Assembly (NCBI GenBank): GCA_020442095.1
Contig: JAGRKY010000550.1
Span: 1-15,528 of the forward strand
Length of the DNA stretch: 15,528 bases
Source of the DNA: Bauldia sp.
Lineage (GTDB): Bacteria; Pseudomonadota; Alphaproteobacteria; Rhizobiales; Kaistiaceae
Direction of reading: 5' to 3'
The number at the start of each line of letters is the position of its first letter. Positions within the stretch are counted from its first letter, which is position 1. Positions 1 to 7,358 of this stretch are shown piece by piece. A model generated the notes under the pieces. The model was not told the origin of the DNA. It did not search any database and saw nothing but the letters and a program-made list of their open reading frames with translations. A program made the translations under genes and the position numbers.

Positions 1-1119
1 GCGGAGGTTTCGCTGTCCGCGCCGGATATGGTCGATATCGGCCGTACCTTCGAGATCGCCTGGGTTGGGCCCGGTGCGCGCCGCGACTCGGTCGAGCTGT
101 TCGATCCGGCGGCGAAGAACGGCGAGGGCCGCGTGATTGGCACGATCCGGGTCGCCAATGGCGACTACGAAGGCCGGAAGGTCAAGCTGACGGCGCCGAC
201 GGACCCGGGCGACTACCTGCTTCGCTACTGGAACGGCGACAGCCGGGTGGTGCTGGCGACCCGGCCGATCACGGTGGTCGCCACCGAGGTCTCGGTCTCC
301 GGACCGGAATCGGTCGACATGGGACGCAGCTTCGAGGTCTCCTGGGTCGGGCCCGGCGCCAATCGCGATGCCATCGAGATATTCGATCCCGAGGGCAATA
401 ACGGAAACGGCAAGGTGGCCGTCTCGCTTCGCCTCGTCAACGGCGACTATGAGGCGAGGACCGTCAAGCTCCTCGCACCGACCAGACCCGGCGACTATCA
501 GCTCCGTTACTGGAGCGGCGACGGCCGCGCTGTGCTTGCCACCGCCCCGATTGCCGTCGTCGAAACCGAAGTGACGATCGCCGGGCCGGAATCCGTGGAC
601 ATGGGGCGGACCTTCACGGTCTCCTGGGTCGGTCCGGGCTCGAACCGCGACGCCGCGGAGATATTCGATCCGGCCGGCAGCAACGGCAATGGCCGTGTCG
701 TCCACTCCATCCGGCTGGTCAATGGCGACTTCGACGGGAGGACGGCGAAGCTCATCGCCCCGATCAGGTCCGGCGACTACCAGTTGCGGTATTGGGATGG
801 GGTCGGTCGCAAGGTCCTGGCCACGGCGCCGATCGTCGTCGTGGCGACCGAGGTGACGATCGAGGCGCCTGGCACGGCAGAGGCGGGTGCGTTCTTCACC
901 GTGTCCTGGGTCGGTCCGGGGGCCGCCCGTGACTCGATCGACGTCATGACGGGAGACCCGGTCGATGGAAAGCGGCTCGTCAGCGTCCGGCTGAGCAACG
1001 GAGACTACGATGCCCAGACGCTCAAGGTGAAAGCCCCGAAGGAGCCGGGCAGCTACATGCTGCGCTACTACAACGGCGACTCCAAGGCGGTCCTCGCGAC
1101 CCGGCCGATCGTCGTGGAG
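1..1119 (+). repeat. Four tandem coding repeats, 282-bp period
   Basis: Units start at 1, 283, 565 and 847, an exact period of 282 bases (94 codons). The last unit is 91 codons long and ends at the stop. Units 2 and 3 are the most alike, sharing GPESVDMGR, WVGPG, EIFDP, NGNG, RLVNGD, GDYQLRYW and VLATAPI. Unit 4 is the most diverged: it has lost the FDP motif and differs in the VDMG position. Confidence 0.9.
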
Positions 1120-1122
1120 TAG
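1..1122 (+). CDS. Tandem-repeat (Ig-like) protein, 5' end outside the window
   Basis: The reading frame is open from the first base, so the gene begins upstream and only its C-terminal 373 residues are visible. The ATG at 28 lies inside a repeat and is not a credible start. The whole visible part is four tandem units of about 94 residues. Each has the pattern (T/A)EV-x4-P-x5-G-x-F-x-V-S/A-W-V-G-P-G-x2-RD, then a variable loop with FDP and NG, NGDY/F, K-x-x-AP, PGDY-x-LRY, and VLAT-x-PI-x-V at the end. Similar W-x-GPG and GDY-x-LRY repeats occur in the C-terminal part of VWA-domain proteins of alphaproteobacteria; this is from family memory and the VWA part itself is not in the window. The unit length and beta-rich pattern suggest Ig-like beta sandwiches, probably outside the cytoplasm. 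The chain ends directly after the last repeat without a membrane anchor or sorting tail. The molecular role is unknown. Confidence 0.75.
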   Translation, partial: AEVSLSAPDMVDIGRTFEIAWVGPGARRDSVELFDPAAKNGEGRVIGTIRVANGDYEGRKVKLTAPTDPGDYLLRYWNGDSRVVLATRPITVVATEVSVSGPESVDMGRSFEVSWVGPGANRDAIEIFDPEGNNGNGKVAVSLRLVNGDYEARTVKLLAPTRPGDYQLRYWSGDGRAVLATAPIAVVETEVTIAGPESVDMGRTFTVSWVGPGSNRDAAEIFDPAGSNGNGRVVHSIRLVNGDFDGRTAKLIAPIRSGDYQLRYWDGVGRKVLATAPIVVVATEVTIEAPGTAEAGAFFTVSWVGPGAARDSIDVMTGDPVDGKRLVSVRLSNGDYDAQTLKVKAPKEPGSYMLRYYNGDSKAVLATRPIVVE

Positions 1123-1190
1123 CGGGGGTTCCCTCTTCCGGGGCGAAGAGGCCGCGGAAGTCTCGGCCGGGAGAAACCGGATCAAGAGGA

Positions 1191-1217
1191 CCGGCGGCCA
1201 TGGCCGCCGGTTTTTTT
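1191..1217 (+). terminator. Intrinsic terminator after the repeat protein
   Basis: A perfect 10-bp palindrome (CCGGCGGCCA followed directly by TGGCCGCCGG, 1191-1210) is followed by seven T residues (1211-1217). Because the arms abut, the real hairpin would have about 8 pairs and a 4-base loop. It lies 68 bases after the stop at 1122 and ahead of the arsR promoter region, so it should insulate the two units. Confidence 0.9.
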
Positions 1218-1262
1218 CGTTGTGGCGGGCTTCGTCATCGCGGCTGTCATCCAATCGCAATA

Positions 1263-1286
1263 ATATGTCGATATGTCTCGACATAT
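1263..1286 (+). promoter_or_regulatory. Probable ArsR operator overlapping the arsR start
   Basis: A perfect inverted repeat, ATATGTCGA (1263-1271), six bases, TCGACATAT (1278-1286), covers both possible arsR start codons (1273 and 1285). TAATAT at 1261-1266 is a plausible -10 box overlapping the left arm. That would put the transcript start near 1272-1274, so the mRNA could be leaderless or nearly so. No convincing -35 box or Shine-Dalgarno sequence is seen. A dyad of this size in this position fits autorepression by a dimeric winged-helix regulator; the assignment to ArsR is an inference. Confidence 0.7.
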
Positions 1287-1659
1287 GGATGATAAATCGG
1301 CAATCGAAGCCCTCGCGGCGCTGGCCCAGCCGACCCGGCTGAACATCTTCCGGCGGCTTGTCGCGGCCGAGCAGCCCGGCTTGCCGGCCGGCGAGATCGC
1401 CCGCCATCTCGGCGTGCCCCACAACACCCTGTCGACGCACCTCGCCGTGCTGCAGCGCGCCAGCCTCGTCTCATCGACCCGCGAGGGACGGACCATCCGT
1501 TATCGCGCGGAGCTCGAGAGGGTGAGGGCGCTCGTCGCCTTCCTGACGGCGGATTGCTGCGGCGGCCGTCCTGAACTCTGCGCCCCGCTGATCGTTGATC
1601 TGCGGTCGGCGAGCCGCTCCCGAAACCAAGAAGATAGTCCCCATGGCCGATCCAACTGA
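1273..1659 (+). CDS. arsR: ArsR-family As(III)-responsive repressor
   Basis: A 128-residue winged-helix protein of the usual ArsR length. The N-terminal helix carries LAALAQPTRLNIFRRL (about 15-29), typical of the family. The recognition helix is PHNTLSTHLAVLQRASLV (about 49-66), followed by the wing REGRTIRYR (70-78). The metal site is not the ELCVCDL type in the DNA-binding helix. Instead there is a C-terminal cluster, C95, C96 and C103 in DCCGGRPELC, which matches the arrangement described for Acidithiobacillus ferrooxidans-type ArsR. Release from DNA on As(III) or Sb(III) binding is expected. The start at 1273 is taken as the longest ATG; 1285 (Met5) is equally possible, and both lie inside the palindromic operator. 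The 3' end overlaps arsC by 17 bases, consistent with coupled translation. Confidence 0.92.
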   Translation: MSRHMDDKSAIEALAALAQPTRLNIFRRLVAAEQPGLPAGEIARHLGVPHNTLSTHLAVLQRASLVSSTREGRTIRYRAELERVRALVAFLTADCCGGRPELCAPLIVDLRSASRSRNQEDSPHGRSN

Positions 1660-2173
1660 ACCCCTGAACGTGCTGTTTCTCTGCACCGGCAATTCCGCGC
1701 GTTCGATCATCGCGGAAGCCATCCTCAACCGGGAGGGCATGGGGCGCTTTCGTGCCTTCAGCGCCGGCAGCGAACCGAAGGGCGAGGTCAATCCCAACGC
1801 CCTGCGGCTTCTTTCAAGGCTCAATTACGATACCAGCGGCTTCCGGTCGAAGTCGTGGGAGGAATTTCTCGCGCCGGACGCCCCGAAGATGGATTTCGTC
1901 TTCACCGTCTGCGACGACGCGGCGGAGACCTGCCCGGTCTTTCCCGGCCAGCCGATGAGCGCCCATTGGGGCGTCGAGGACCCGGCCAGGGTGACCGGTT
2001 CGCCAGCCGAGATCGCCTTTGCCTTCAGCGAGGCCTATCGCATGATGAACAGCCGGATCTCCGCCTTCGTCTCCCTGCCGCTCGCCTCGCTCGACAAGCT
2101 CTCGCTGCGCAACCGGCTTCGCGAGATCGGCCATCAGGAAGGAGCGACCGCCAGGGCGACAGGCGAGGCATGA
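1643..2173 (+). CDS. arsC: Arsenate reductase, low-molecular-weight phosphatase fold
   Basis: A 176-residue protein reducing arsenate to arsenite in the cytoplasm. The P-loop CTGNSAR (C14 to R20, the C-x5-R signature) is near the N-terminus. The redox pair C90 and C97 sits in VCDDAAETCPVFPG, followed by HWGVEDPA with the general-acid Asp113 in a DP motif. The three-cysteine layout resembles the thioredoxin-coupled ArsC of plasmid pI258 (C10, C82, C89). Together these separate it from plain tyrosine phosphatases. The open frame extends back to 1595, but the ATG at 1643 is preferred because the P-loop then lies about 14 residues in, as in the family; AGAAGA upstream could serve as ribosome binding site. 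It overlaps arsR by 17 bases, and its stop overlaps the next start in an ATGA. Confidence 0.93.
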   Translation: MADPTEPLNVLFLCTGNSARSIIAEAILNREGMGRFRAFSAGSEPKGEVNPNALRLLSRLNYDTSGFRSKSWEEFLAPDAPKMDFVFTVCDDAAETCPVFPGQPMSAHWGVEDPARVTGSPAEIAFAFSEAYRMMNSRISAFVSLPLASLDKLSLRNRLREIGHQEGATARATGEA

Positions 2174-2868
2174 ACGGATTCTCCGCCGCGCAACGGCTCG
2201 CCGCCGAGGTCATTGGCACGGCCTTCCTGCTGGCCACCGTGGTCGGTTCCGGCATCATGGCCGAGCAGCTCGCCGGCGGGAATATCGCCCTTGCGCTGCT
2301 CGGCAACACGTTGCCGACGGGCGCCATCCTGATCGTCCTGATCCTGGTGTTCGGGCCGGTGTCGGGCGCCCATTTCAATCCGGCCGTCACCTTCGCCTTC
2401 GCCATGCGCGGCGAGATCGGCCCGGCCCCTGCCATCGCCTATGTCGTCGCCCAGGTGGCGGGCGCGGTCCTCGGCGTTGTGATCGCCCACCTGATGTTCG
2501 ATCTTCCTGCCATCCAGGTTGGCGTCATCGTCAGGACCGGCACCGGGCAATGGCTCGGCGAGGTGGTCGCGACCTTCGGCCTGGTCCTCACCATCCTGGC
2601 GCTGGTTGCCCGTAATCCGGGTGCGATCCCCTTCGCCGTCGGGCTCTATATCACCGCGGCCTACTGGTTCACCTCGTCGACCTCCTTCGCCAACCCGGCC
2701 GTCACGATCGCGCGGGCGCTCACCGGCACCTTTTCGGGCATAGCGCCGGCCCATGCCCCGGCCTTCATCGCGGCGCAATTCGCCGGCGCCGCCCTTGCCG
2801 TGGTTGCGGCGCGGCTGGTGTTCCGGCCGGCGGTTGCGCAGGTGGATGAAATGGCTGCGGCGGAATAG
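2170..2868 (+). CDS. aqpS: Aquaglyceroporin of the arsenic operon (AqpS-like)
   Basis: A 232-residue major intrinsic protein with six hydrophobic segments and two half-helix NPA motifs: HFNPAVTFAF (NPA 70-72) and FANPAVTIAR (NPA 175-177). The residue after the second NPA, normally the selectivity-filter arginine of water and glycerol channels, is Val178, which widens and de-charges the pore. The ATGA overlap with arsC (2170-2173) and the arsR-arsC-channel order indicate an As(III) exit channel, as described for AqpS of the Sinorhizobium meliloti ars operon. The idea is that arsenite made by ArsC leaves down its gradient. The longer upstream open frame (from 1855) runs out of phase through arsC and is not coding. 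Passage of other uncharged solutes or methylated arsenicals cannot be excluded. Confidence 0.9.
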   Translation: MNGFSAAQRLAAEVIGTAFLLATVVGSGIMAEQLAGGNIALALLGNTLPTGAILIVLILVFGPVSGAHFNPAVTFAFAMRGEIGPAPAIAYVVAQVAGAVLGVVIAHLMFDLPAIQVGVIVRTGTGQWLGEVVATFGLVLTILALVARNPGAIPFAVGLYITAAYWFTSSTSFANPAVTIARALTGTFSGIAPAHAPAFIAAQFAGAALAVVAARLVFRPAVAQVDEMAAAE

Positions 2869-2893
2869 CGATCCCGGCTTCGACCTCGCGCGG

Positions 2894-4141
2894 TCAGGCC
2901 GTCTTCCGGGCCGGCGCCTCGCCGCCACGCATCGCGCGCTCCGCGTCGACGATGAAGTCGCGGACGATCGGCACCGCATCGCGCTGCCGCGACAGGAGCA
3001 GCTGGAACACCATGTTCGAGCCGTGCAGGAAGCCGAGCTCGACCGCCGAGAGATAGAATTCCCACATCCGGCAGAAGCGCTCGTCATAGAGCTTCGCCGC
3101 CTCCGCGCGGTTGGCGGCGAAGCGCCGCCGCCACTCCCGGATCGTGTAATAATAGTGGAGCCGCAGGATCTCGTTGTCGTCGACCCACAGCCCGACGCGC
3201 TCCAGCGAGGCGAAGACCTCCGACAGCGCCGGCACATAGCCGCCGGGAAAGATGTATTTGCGGATGAAGGGGCCGGTCGTGCCCGGTGGCGTCATCCGGC
3301 CGATGGCATGGATCATGGCGAAGCCGTCGTCGGTCAGGAGCTCGCGCACCTTGACGAAATATTCGTCGAAATGGCCGACGCCGACATGCTCCATCATGCC
3401 GACGGAGACCACCCGGTCGAAGCGCCCCTCGACCTCGCGATAGTCGCGTTCGAGGAAGGTCACCCGATCGGCGACGCCCGCTTCCTCGACCCGCTTGCGC
3501 GAAATCGCGAGCTGTTCCGTCGAGACGTTGATCGCCGTCACCTTCGCGCCGCAGGCCTTGGCGAGATGGATCGCCAGCGATCCCCAGCCCGAGCCGATCT
3601 CGACGACGCTCATCCCCGGCTCGAGCCGGAGCTTGGCGGCGATATGGACGAGCTTCGCCCGTTGCGCCTCCTCCAGCGTGTCGGTCCCGGGATCGCGGTA
3701 ATAGGCGCAGGAATAGTTGAGCCCCTCGTCGAGGAAGAGCCGGAAGAGCTCGGTGGACAGGTCGTAGTGGTGGCGGACGTTGCGGCTCGCGACGCCGAGC
3801 GGGTTCGCCTGCTGCCACCGTTTCACGCCGCGCCAGACGCGGCGGATCAGCTTCTGCGATCCCGCCGAGGCGAGCCCGGAGCGATTGACCGAGAAGAGTT
3901 CGAGGAACTGGTGGACTGTCGCGCCGTCCTCGAAGGTCAGCGTCCCGTCCATGTAGGCCTCGGCGGCGATCAGCTCCGGGTTGATCGCGAGCTTCCGTTC
4001 GAGCGCCCGGTCGTGCAGCCGCACGGTCACCGTCGGGCCGTTCTCGCCCGACCCGAATTCGTGCAGCCCGCCTTCCGCGTCGAGGAGACGGAGGCGCCCG
4101 TTGCGAATGAATTTCGTCAGCAGTCCGGCAAGCAGCCGCAT
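2894..4141 (-). CDS. cfa: Cyclopropane-fatty-acyl-phospholipid synthase family methyltransferase
   Basis: A 415-residue SAM-dependent enzyme that adds a methylene bridge to unsaturated acyl chains of membrane phospholipids. The N-terminal 115 residues form the lipid-binding CFA-specific part. The Rossmann domain follows with the SAM loop VVEIGSGWGSLAIHLAK (179-195) and VTAINVSTEQ (201-210). Family active-site elements are visible: YSCAYY (C145), GMMEHVG (E251), MIHAIGR (H278), the FPGGYVP loop (298-304) and the HYYYT tyrosines (329-332). The length fits E. coli Cfa and proteobacterial homologues. It converges on the arsenic operon with only 25 bases between the two stops. Its ATG at 4141 has at best a distant GGAG ribosome site. 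It may be co-transcribed with the small membrane protein 105 bases upstream. The long opposite-strand frame through this gene is a shadow. Confidence 0.93.
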   Translation of the reverse strand: MRLLAGLLTKFIRNGRLRLLDAEGGLHEFGSGENGPTVTVRLHDRALERKLAINPELIAAEAYMDGTLTFEDGATVHQFLELFSVNRSGLASAGSQKLIRRVWRGVKRWQQANPLGVASRNVRHHYDLSTELFRLFLDEGLNYSCAYYRDPGTDTLEEAQRAKLVHIAAKLRLEPGMSVVEIGSGWGSLAIHLAKACGAKVTAINVSTEQLAISRKRVEEAGVADRVTFLERDYREVEGRFDRVVSVGMMEHVGVGHFDEYFVKVRELLTDDGFAMIHAIGRMTPPGTTGPFIRKYIFPGGYVPALSEVFASLERVGLWVDDNEILRLHYYYTIREWRRRFAANRAEAAKLYDERFCRMWEFYLSAVELGFLHGSNMVFQLLLSRQRDAVPIVRDFIVDAERAMRGGEAPARKTA

Positions 4142-4246
4142 CCCGTGCCCGACGCTCCGATCGAGGATTCGCGGACGAGACCCAACCCGCTGCCGCTTCG
4201 CCAGCCTAGTTGGCGCTCACGGCCCGCGCAATGCGCCGGCGACCCG

Positions 4247-4552
4247 CTATCCCGAGACCAGCAGGTACACCGTCCAGACGATCGTCGCCGCATCGAGCGC
4301 CCAGATGATCTTGTCCGCGGTCTTGTCCCGCTGCGGCCTGCCGAAGGTCACCGTCAGCCCGACGATCCCGATGATGATCAGGACGAGCGTCGCCCACAGC
4401 GCATAGGGCACGGCGAAGAACACGGCGATCGCCAGCGCCGCGTCGACGAAGACGTAAAGCAGGAAGGGTTCGTTCTGCCGGATGCCGAAGCGCAGCACGA
4501 CAAAGGCATGCATCGCCGCGTTGATGGCGAGCAGGATTGCGAGAAGGATCAT
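4247..4552 (-). CDS. Small integral membrane protein, function unknown
   Basis: A very hydrophobic protein of 101 residues from the start chosen here. About four membrane segments are visible (roughly 1-20, 28-47, 50-70 and 82-99). A charged loop, GRPQRDKTADK, lies before the last segment. The frame reaches back to an ATG at 4618 (123 residues), but that start and the one at 4585 lack a properly spaced ribosome site. The ATG at 4552 has GGGGAG nine bases upstream, so it is preferred. I do not recognise the family. It is 105 bases upstream of, and co-directional with, the cyclopropane synthase, so a shared transcript and a membrane-related role are possible but unproven. Confidence 0.65.
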   Translation of the reverse strand: MILLAILLAINAAMHAFVVLRFGIRQNEPFLLYVFVDAALAIAVFFAVPYALWATLVLIIIGIVGLTVTFGRPQRDKTADKIIWALDAATIVWTVYLLVSG

Positions 4553-4768
4553 CGCGATAAGCTCCCCGGACCGGATCGCTGCCATCCCCTGAGTGGGGAA
4601 GCGCGCCGGCGCGTCCATCGCCGATCATACGCCCGAATGCGGGCGACCGCCTGGACGAAAATGATCGACGGTTCAGCGTCCGACCGCGACAGAGGACGCC
4701 GCGATTGTCCCTGCGTGGATCCTGCCGCTATGCTTGTGGCCCCGTACGAACCTTTCCTGGATAGCGCC

Positions 4769-5893
4769 ATGCCGATCTATGCCGATCTCGGTCCCTATGC
4801 CGACCTGGTGGATGCCTGCCGGGCGATCGGCCCGGTCTTCCCCGAGACCTTCGTCACCACCGACGATGTCCGCGAGACGTTGCGCTTTAGCGTCGGCGAC
4901 GAGCAGCCCGGCAATCCGGCCGTCATCGCCCGCTGGGAGGAGGATGGCGTCGAAGGCGAGGAGGTGACCTGGTCGGTCGGCTACGGTCCGTCGACCAGCG
5001 CTTTCCTGCTGAAGCCGGCCGGCGCGAAGGAACCGCTCCCCGGCGTCGTCGCGCTCTACGACCACGGGCATTTCAAGTTCCACGGCAAGGAGAAGATCGC
5101 CGACGGCCCCGGCGGTCCGGCCGCGGCGGTCCGGCCGTTCCGCGACACCTATTATGGCGGCCGCGCCTTCGCCAACGACTATGCCCGGGCGGGCTTCGCC
5201 GTGCTCGTCCACGACACCTTCCTCTGGGGCGCCCGCAAGTTTCCGCTCGAGGCCATGCCGGAGCTCGATCGCGCCCTTGCCGATTCGGTTGGGGCGGTGC
5301 TCGGCCATGGCGCCATCGCGCCGGAGGTGCTGCGCTACAACGGCGCCGCCTATCTCCACGAACACCAGGTCGCCAAATATTGCGGCCTCCTCGGCACCAG
5401 CTTCGCGGCGGTGACCGCCTACGAGGATCGCGTCGCGCTCAACTATCTTTCCGGCCGCGACGACGTCGATGCGGATCGCATCGGATGCGTCGGCTTTTCC
5501 GGCGGCGGTCTGCGCTCGGCGCTGCTCGGCGCGACGTCGGACGGCCTTGCCGCGCGGGTCGTCGCCGGGATGATGTCGACCTACGAGCCGATGCTCTCCC
5601 GCCATGTCGTCCCGCATAACTGGATGCTGTTCACGGCCGGCTGGGGGCAGATCGGCGATTTTCCCGCCATCGCGGCCTGCGCCGCGCCGAAGCCGCTTCT
5701 CGTCAATTATGCGCTTGGCGACCAGATGTTCCCGGAAACGGGCATGCGCGATGCGGACGCGATGATCAGGCGCTACTACGACCGCGCCGGCGCGCAGCAG
5801 GCCTATACCGCCGCCTTCCACGACGGGCCGCACCGGTTCGATGCGCCGATGCAGGCGGAGGCGCTGGCCTGGCTGCAGGACCAGCTGGGCTAG
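4769..5893 (+). CDS. Alpha/beta hydrolase (dienelactone hydrolase / acetyl-esterase-like)
   Basis: A 374-residue protein with the nucleophile elbow G-F-S-G-G at 242-246 (Ser244) after DDVDADRIGCV. Asp318 in NYALGDQMFP and His355 in DGPHRF, in the right order and spacing, complete a Ser-Asp-His triad. The N-terminal extension of about 90 residues before the first core strand (PGVVALYDHG, 91-100) and the large lid-like insert (about 104-210) recall the abhydrolase_7 / acetyl-xylan-esterase-like families. There is no signal peptide, so it should be cytoplasmic. The substrate is unknown; an ester is most likely. An in-frame ATG at 4730 would add 13 residues. Both starts have weak ribosome sites, and 4769 has GGA at seven bases. 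The open frame continues far upstream through the antisense of the cyclopropane synthase, which is not coding. Confidence 0.8.
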   Translation: MPIYADLGPYADLVDACRAIGPVFPETFVTTDDVRETLRFSVGDEQPGNPAVIARWEEDGVEGEEVTWSVGYGPSTSAFLLKPAGAKEPLPGVVALYDHGHFKFHGKEKIADGPGGPAAAVRPFRDTYYGGRAFANDYARAGFAVLVHDTFLWGARKFPLEAMPELDRALADSVGAVLGHGAIAPEVLRYNGAAYLHEHQVAKYCGLLGTSFAAVTAYEDRVALNYLSGRDDVDADRIGCVGFSGGGLRSALLGATSDGLAARVVAGMMSTYEPMLSRHVVPHNWMLFTAGWGQIGDFPAIAACAAPKPLLVNYALGDQMFPETGMRDADAMIRRYYDRAGAQQAYTAAFHDGPHRFDAPMQAEALAWLQDQLG

Positions 5894-6069
5894 CGCCTCG
5901 CCTGTCTTTCTTGCTCAGGGCCCCGACGGAGACCAGGCGCCCGCTTCTGCTTCCATCTTCCGTCCCGATCTGGACTAGCGCCCCAAACAGCAGCTTTGGC
6001 TCTATTGGCATCGGCGGCTAAGGTGCTGCTGCGCGATGCCGGTGCCGGCCTGGCTGGGCCGCGAATGCG
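5894..6069. other. Short convergent gap without recognisable content
   Basis: These 176 bases separate the convergent hydrolase and acyltransferase genes. I see no T-run terminator, RNA gene or convincing reading frame in them. Confidence 0.5.
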
Positions 6070-7350
6070 CTAGCTTGGCCCCGGGCTCGGCGAGTAATGC
6101 GCTTTTGTCGTCATTGCCCCGGAGGACGGCACGGGATCGCGGAGTCCCAGGGATTGTCCTCTGATCCTGTCGCGCAAGGCGACGAAGAAGGGCTCGCTCA
6201 GCCTGGATACGATCGCGGAATAGCCAATGGCAACGGCGACCGCGAAGAAGGTCGCCCCGAGCGAATGCTGGACGATCCTGTCGAGCACCAGAATCCAGAT
6301 GATGTGATTCAGATAGAGAGGATAGCTCAGGTCCCCGAGAGCCTTGTCGGTTCTCTTTGTGGCCGCCGAGGAGATGCGATCGGTGATCGATACCCATAGC
6401 AGGACGAGGAACGCGCCGATGAAAGACAGGATGATCGCAAGCTGCAGACCGAAGTCCCTGGCGAATCCGACCTCGTGGTGGCTCGGCCTGCCAAGCTGAT
6501 GCATGACGATCAGGACCAGGCAGATCGACATGGCGAGGAGCGGCGAGCCGAACGAGCCGAAGAATTGCCCGAGGCTCCCGGGCATGCCCCGCATACGGGC
6601 AAGATGATTCTGTTCGGCGAAGAAGGCCGCTATCCCGAAAGCGAAATACGGAATGAACTGGAGCTGCGTCGTCCTCGTCGTGACGTACTGATAAAGGAAT
6701 AGTGCGACGAATACCGGGAATAGAATTGCCAATATTCTGCGCAACGATCGCCCCGAGAGACTGCAGAACAGGGCGGCCGCAAAAAAGAATATGTAGAAAA
6801 GCATTTCGACGCGTACGGCCCAGGCAATTCCAATGAAGGGCACGCTGACGGCGACGAATGGCAGTCGGTCGTAGAATGGGATCAGCAGGAAAATATTCGA
6901 TACGATGTTCTCCGGTGTCATTCCGGAGAAGTAGCTGGTTCCGGTGTCGGGAATGACGATATCGATCGATGGATATATCGCGTAGGTAATGGCAATAAAT
7001 AGAAACAATGCGATAATATAGGTCGGATAAACCCGAAGAAGACGATTTATAATGAAGTTCACGGGCCGATTGTAGTAAAATCTATAATAGGCGCTGGTTA
7101 TGATGTACCCCGATAACATGAAGAAGGCGAGGACAGCGTTGCTTCCGATCTCCAGAGGCTCCAGCGCAGCTTTCAGATTTGCCGGCGGCAGGTTCTGGAG
7201 ATGCTGGGCGACGACGCAGAGTGCGAGCAGAAAGCGGAAGACGCCGAAATACATGTACTTCTTGATTGGCAGTTCGGTGCTCGGCTCCGTCCGCCTCCGG
7301 TGAGCAGAAGGGCCGCCATAGCCATCAGGGGCGATCGACCGCGCAGCCAT
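6070..7350 (-). CDS. Acyltransferase-3 family membrane protein (O-acyltransferase)
   Basis: A 426-residue multi-spanning protein of the family that acylates surface sugars (OafA/ExoZ/NodX-like; Pfam Acyl_transf_3). The diagnostic pieces are FGVFRFLLALCVVAQH (35-50, with R39 and H50), the FFMLSGYIIT segment (76-85) and NRLLRVYPTYI (102-112). About ten hydrophobic segments follow, with LGDLSYPLYLNHIIWIL near the end. A basic cytoplasmic leader of about 30 residues precedes the first segment. The ATG at 7350 has GAGG eight bases upstream. The middle and 5' half of the gene (roughly 6600-7420) is clearly AT-richer than its neighbours and uses codons such as ATA, TTT and AAT, suggesting horizontal acquisition. 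It probably decorates an exopolysaccharide, lipopolysaccharide or other glycan. No glycan-synthesis genes are in the window, so the target is unknown. Confidence 0.85.
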   Translation of the reverse strand: MAARSIAPDGYGGPSAHRRRTEPSTELPIKKYMYFGVFRFLLALCVVAQHLQNLPPANLKAALEPLEIGSNAVLAFFMLSGYIITSAYYRFYYNRPVNFIINRLLRVYPTYIIALFLFIAITYAIYPSIDIVIPDTGTSYFSGMTPENIVSNIFLLIPFYDRLPFVAVSVPFIGIAWAVRVEMLFYIFFFAAALFCSLSGRSLRRILAILFPVFVALFLYQYVTTRTTQLQFIPYFAFGIAAFFAEQNHLARMRGMPGSLGQFFGSFGSPLLAMSICLVLIVMHQLGRPSHHEVGFARDFGLQLAIILSFIGAFLVLLWVSITDRISSAATKRTDKALGDLSYPLYLNHIIWILVLDRIVQHSLGATFFAVAVAIGYSAIVSRLSEPFFVALRDRIRGQSLGLRDPVPSSGAMTTKAHYSPSPGPS

Positions 7351-7358
7351 CGGCTGAT

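Noticed and set aside
1855..2169. N-terminal extension of the aquaporin frame
   Set aside because: It lies out of phase inside arsC; the ATGA overlap at 2170 gives the natural start.
4199..4215. CGCCA...TGGCG inverted repeat after the small membrane protein
   Set aside because: There are only five pairs around a seven-base loop and no T-run, too weak to call a terminator.
2753..4700. Very long plus-strand open frame leading into the hydrolase
   Set aside because: It runs antisense through the well-supported cyclopropane synthase and is Arg/Pro/Asp-rich with no domain; only the part from about 4769 is a real gene.
4673..5833. Minus-strand 386-residue frame across the hydrolase
   Set aside because: It mirrors the codon pattern of the hydrolase and shows no motif, so it is a shadow.
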